DNA of 7,613 nt from NCBI GenBank assembly GCA_018056405.1, contig JAGPFT010000129.1, positions 1 through 7,613 on the forward strand, written 5' to 3'. Below the pieces are notes generated by a model. That model saw only the letters and a program-made list of their open reading frames with translations, searched no databases and was not told where the DNA came from. Within the stretch, counting starts at the first letter, position 1; the number at the start of each line of letters is the position of its first letter. This DNA comes from Anaerolineae bacterium (GTDB taxonomy: Bacteria > Chloroflexota > Anaerolineae > Aggregatilineales > Aggregatilineaceae). The position numbers and the translations under genes are program-made. Below, piece after piece: positions 5,566 through 7,613 of this stretch.

Positions 5566-6741
5566 GTGACACTCATGACTCCTTCTTCGTCCCCCCTCAC
5601 TGATTCCCAGGATCGGAGCGCGTCCATGCTCGATGCGCTCAGCCGGGCAGCCACGACCATCACCAGCGAACTGAGCCTGCCTCGTGCGCTGCAATCTATC
5701 ACCGACATCGCCCGCGAGCTGGTGCAGGCGCGTTACGCGGCGCTGGGCGTGCCCAACGAAGACGGCACGCTGCGCGCCTTCATCACCTCCGGCATGACTC
5801 CGCAGCAGTTGCGTCACATGGGGCCAGAGCCGCGCGGCTTGGGCTTGCTGGGTGCGGTGCTCGAATCCGACACGCCCATTCGCCTGGATGACCTGACCAA
5901 AGACCCGCGCTCGGCGGGCTTCTCCGGGGAGGGCCACCCGATCATGCGCCGCTTCCTGGGCGTGCCGATCATCAGTCGCGGCGCGCGCCTGGGCAACCTC
6001 TACCTGACCGACCCGCTCGACGACGAGCCGTTCAGCGAGGACGACGAGCGCCTGATCGTGCTGCTGGCCAATCACGCCGCGGTTGCCATAGAGAACGCCC
6101 GTCTGTCCGAGCAGCTTCAAGAGATCGCCCTGGTTCGTGAGCGCGACCGTATCGGCATGGAACTGCACGATGGCGTGATTCAGTCAGTCTATGCGGTGGG
6201 CATGAAGCTGGAAATCCTGCGCGGGCAGTTCCCCATGACCCCAGAGCAGGAAGAGCAGTACCAGAGCATCATCGAGGACCTCAACCAGATCATCGAGGAC
6301 ATTCGCCTCTACATCCGCAACCTGCGCACCGCGCGCGAGGAGCAGGCGACCTTCAAGCAGCGGCTCGACAACCTGGCCCGCCACTTCCACGATTTCGCCC
6401 GTGTGGAGGTGACGGTAGATGTGCCGCCCAGGTTGCGCACGCTCAACGACCAGCAGCGCCACTCGCTGACCCAGATCGTCCGCGAGGCGCTGTCCAACGT
6501 GGCGCGTCACGCCCACGCCACGCATGTGCTGGTCAAGGTGCGCGAAAAAGAGAATACGCTGGTGCTCACCGTCGAAGACAATGGCGTTGGCTGCGACCCG
6601 GCGGAATTGCGCAACCCGGAGAGCTTCGGCCTGCGCAACATGGAGCAACGGGCGCGCCAGCTCAGCGGTCAGTTCTCCATTGACAGCGACCCCGAGCAGG
6701 GCGGGACGTGCATCACCGTGCAGATCCCCTTCCGGCCCTGA
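5566..6741 (+). CDS. Soluble GAF-domain sensor histidine kinase (HisKA_3 family)
   Basis: This 391-residue histidine kinase is the likely partner of the divergent NarL-type regulator. An N-terminal GAF domain spans about 37-178. Its ARYAALGVPNEDG, GHPIMRRFLGVPI and GNLYLTDPLDDEPFSEDDE stretches closely recall the GAF domains of the mycobacterial DevS/DosT kinases. The HisKA_3 dimerisation and phosphotransfer helix follows, with RDRIGMELHDGVIQS placing the phospho-acceptor at His201. The ATPase domain has the N box REALSNVARHA (Asn311), G1 box DNGVG (338-342), FGLRNM (354-359) and a GG turn at 379-380. There is no transmembrane segment, so it should sense a cytoplasmic or diffusible signal. 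The GTG start is chosen because GGAGA lies eight bases upstream; the in-frame ATG three codons later would be too far. Whether the GAF domain binds haem, another ligand or nothing cannot be told. Confidence 0.95.
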   Translation: MTLMTPSSSPLTDSQDRSASMLDALSRAATTITSELSLPRALQSITDIARELVQARYAALGVPNEDGTLRAFITSGMTPQQLRHMGPEPRGLGLLGAVLESDTPIRLDDLTKDPRSAGFSGEGHPIMRRFLGVPIISRGARLGNLYLTDPLDDEPFSEDDERLIVLLANHAAVAIENARLSEQLQEIALVRERDRIGMELHDGVIQSVYAVGMKLEILRGQFPMTPEQEEQYQSIIEDLNQIIEDIRLYIRNLRTAREEQATFKQRLDNLARHFHDFARVEVTVDVPPRLRTLNDQQRHSLTQIVREALSNVARHAHATHVLVKVREKENTLVLTVEDNGVGCDPAELRNPESFGLRNMEQRARQLSGQFSIDSDPEQGGTCITVQIPFRP

Positions 6742-6767
6742 GCGGGACATTGCATACCGAGACAGAC

Positions 6768-6797
6768 GTAGGGGCGGGTTGCGCAACCCGCCCCTAC
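6768..6797. repeat. Perfect 30-base palindrome (GTAGGGG family)
   Basis: GTAGGGGCGGGTTGC (6768-6782) is followed directly by its exact complement (6783-6797). It begins 27 bases after the kinase stop codon. Its outer arms match the palindrome at 1866-1891 while the core differs. In the kinase transcript it would form a very stable hairpin and could protect the 3' end. No T-run follows. Confidence 0.85.
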
Positions 6798-6817
6798 CCG
6801 TGCAGGCGCTCGAACGC

Positions 6818-6853
6818 CAGACTTCCGAAGTTTCCGAAAACTTCGGAAGTCTG
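6818..6853. repeat. CAGACTTCCGAAG hairpin, copy 2
   Basis: A 16-base perfect stem (6818-6833 with 6838-6853) closes a four-base CCGA loop. The CAGACTTCCGAAG arm is identical to that at 4342-4354, but here the stem extends three bases further inward. It lies 20 bases after the preceding palindrome, so two different hairpin families sit in tandem downstream of the kinase gene. Confidence 0.85.
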
Positions 6854-6857
6854 TTCC

Positions 6858-7490
6858 AGGCCGGGCGTAGCGAGGCCAGGGGGTGAGGTTAAACGGGCGC
6901 CCTCTCAGAGACCGCTTGAAAAGGTTTTTCCCCCGCCCCAAACCTCTCCCCCCACAAGGGAGAAGAAGCGGACAGGCGTTGAGGTCGGCTGATAGTCTGG
7001 AGCAGGTCTTCGCTTTACCTCACCCCCACTCGGCGCTGGCGCACCTCGCCGCCCCCTCTCCACGTTGGAGAGGGGGAAAGGCCGAGCGTAGCGAGGCCAG
7101 GGGGTGAGGTTAGGCGCCCTCTCAATGCTTCTCACCCTGCCGTCCGCCCCGAACTCCCCCAGCGTGGGAGAAGGGGCGGACAGGCGTTGAGGTCGGCTGA
7201 TAGTCTGGAGCAGGTCTTCGCTTTACCTCACCCCCGCTCGGCGCTGGCGCGCCTCGCCGCCCCCTCTCCGTTTACGGAGAGGGGGAAAGGCCGAGCGTAG
7301 CGAGGCCAGGGGGTGAGGTTAAGCGAGCGCCCTCTCAATGCTTCTCACGCTGCCGTCCGCCCCGAACTTCCCCAGCGTGGGAGAAGAGGCGGACAGGCGT
7401 TGAGGTCGGCTGATAGTCTGGGGCGGCCCTTCGCTTTACCTCACCCCCGCTCGGCGCTGGCGCGCCTCGCCGCCCCCTCTCCGTCAACGG
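6858..7490. repeat. Tandem array of about three 210-base repeats containing the CCTCACCCC element
   Basis: The segment GCGGACAGGCGTTGAGGTCG starts at 6968, 7176 and 7389, giving periods of 208 and 213 bases. Each unit holds the ACCTCACCCC...GGGGTGAGGT palindromic element: complete at 7017-7110 and 7225-7319, right half only from 6858, left half only at 7438-7490. Between elements lies a spacer with its own hairpin, for example GTCCGCCCC (7142-7150) with GGGGCGGAC (7173-7181). The units are close to identical except for the first spacer, which is more diverged (6891-6967). Open frames here translate the repeats and are not called as genes. Confidence 0.85.
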
Positions 7491-7574
7491 TTCACGCACC
7501 GACACTTTTTGTGGAGAGGAGAAAAGGATAGACTCATCGGTCATTGTCCTGTGAACATGAAGGAGGATGACGCG
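7491..7574. other. Leader of the downstream gene
   Basis: Repeat similarity stops abruptly at about 7490, in the apex of the third element's hairpin. The remaining 84 bases have a different composition, including a T5 run at 7506-7510 and an A/G-rich stretch. A TAGACT at 7529-7534 preceded 17 bases earlier by TTTTTG is a weak promoter candidate for the gene at 7575. Confidence 0.3.
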
Positions 7575-7613
7575 ATGAGTCAGGGGGAATTGTACCACTG
7601 GCTGGACTATATG
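7575..7613 (+). CDS. Start of an unidentified gene (13 codons, truncated by the right edge)
   Basis: A full-consensus ribosome binding site AGGAGG (7561-7566) lies eight bases before ATG 7575. The frame is open to the edge and reads MSQGELYHWLDYM. Another ATG at 7567 directly abuts the AGGAGG and is unsuitable. The strong signal makes a real gene very likely. Thirteen residues do not identify a family and I make no functional guess. It is co-directional with the kinase but separated by about 830 bases of repeats. Confidence 0.7.
   Translation, partial: MSQGELYHWLDYM

Noticed and set aside
6768..6853. Rho-independent terminator of the kinase gene
   Set aside because: The stems are strong but no T-run follows either, and both belong to dispersed repeat families.
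6858..7490. CRISPR array or rRNA/tRNA-like cluster
   Set aside because: Spacers between repeated elements are themselves repeated, and the period of about 210 bases and internal palindromes fit dispersed repetitive elements.

Overview
The window is GC-rich and contains long G/C palindromic repeats between genes. It holds two-subunit 2-oxoacid:ferredoxin oxidoreductase genes, a secreted LysM/SGNH-like protein, and a GAF histidine kinase facing a NarL-type regulator. This mix suggests a Chloroflexota bacterium (Anaerolineae or relatives). That placement is an inference from gene style and repeat style; no marker gene is present.

Layout from left to right. Positions 1-1428, minus strand: an oxidoreductase operon (alpha subunit, then beta subunit running off the left edge) with overlapping stop and start codons. 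Positions 1429-2309: an 881-base gap, mostly dispersed palindromic repeats, including a hairpin expanded into a 44-base tandem repeat. Positions 2310-4139, minus: a secreted protein with two LysM domains, a long Pro/Ala-rich linker and a C-terminal SGNH-hydrolase-like domain whose expected nucleophilic Ser is Cys. Positions 4140-4670: a gap with the secreted gene's likely promoter, a consensus -10 box further upstream, a long leader with a dispersed hairpin, and a doubtful small ORF on the plus strand. Positions 4671-5348, minus, and 5566-6741, plus: a divergently transcribed two-component pair, a LuxR/NarL-type response regulator and a soluble GAF-HisKA_3-HATPase kinase. Positions 6742-7574: two palindromes of separate families, then an array of about three 210-base repeats. 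Position 7575 onward, plus: the first 13 codons of another gene behind a strong ribosome binding site.

The oxidoreductase is central carbon metabolism, transferring electrons to ferredoxin. The kinase/regulator pair is a self-contained cytoplasmic sensing module. Its regulator is co-directional with the secreted LysM gene, 531 bases away, so readthrough is possible, but nothing shows that they work together.

I see no clear new defence or mobile system. The most distinctive content is the intergenic palindromic repeats: at least four families, confined to gaps that follow gene 3' ends and absent from the divergent promoter region. The other notable item is the unusual SGNH-like protein.
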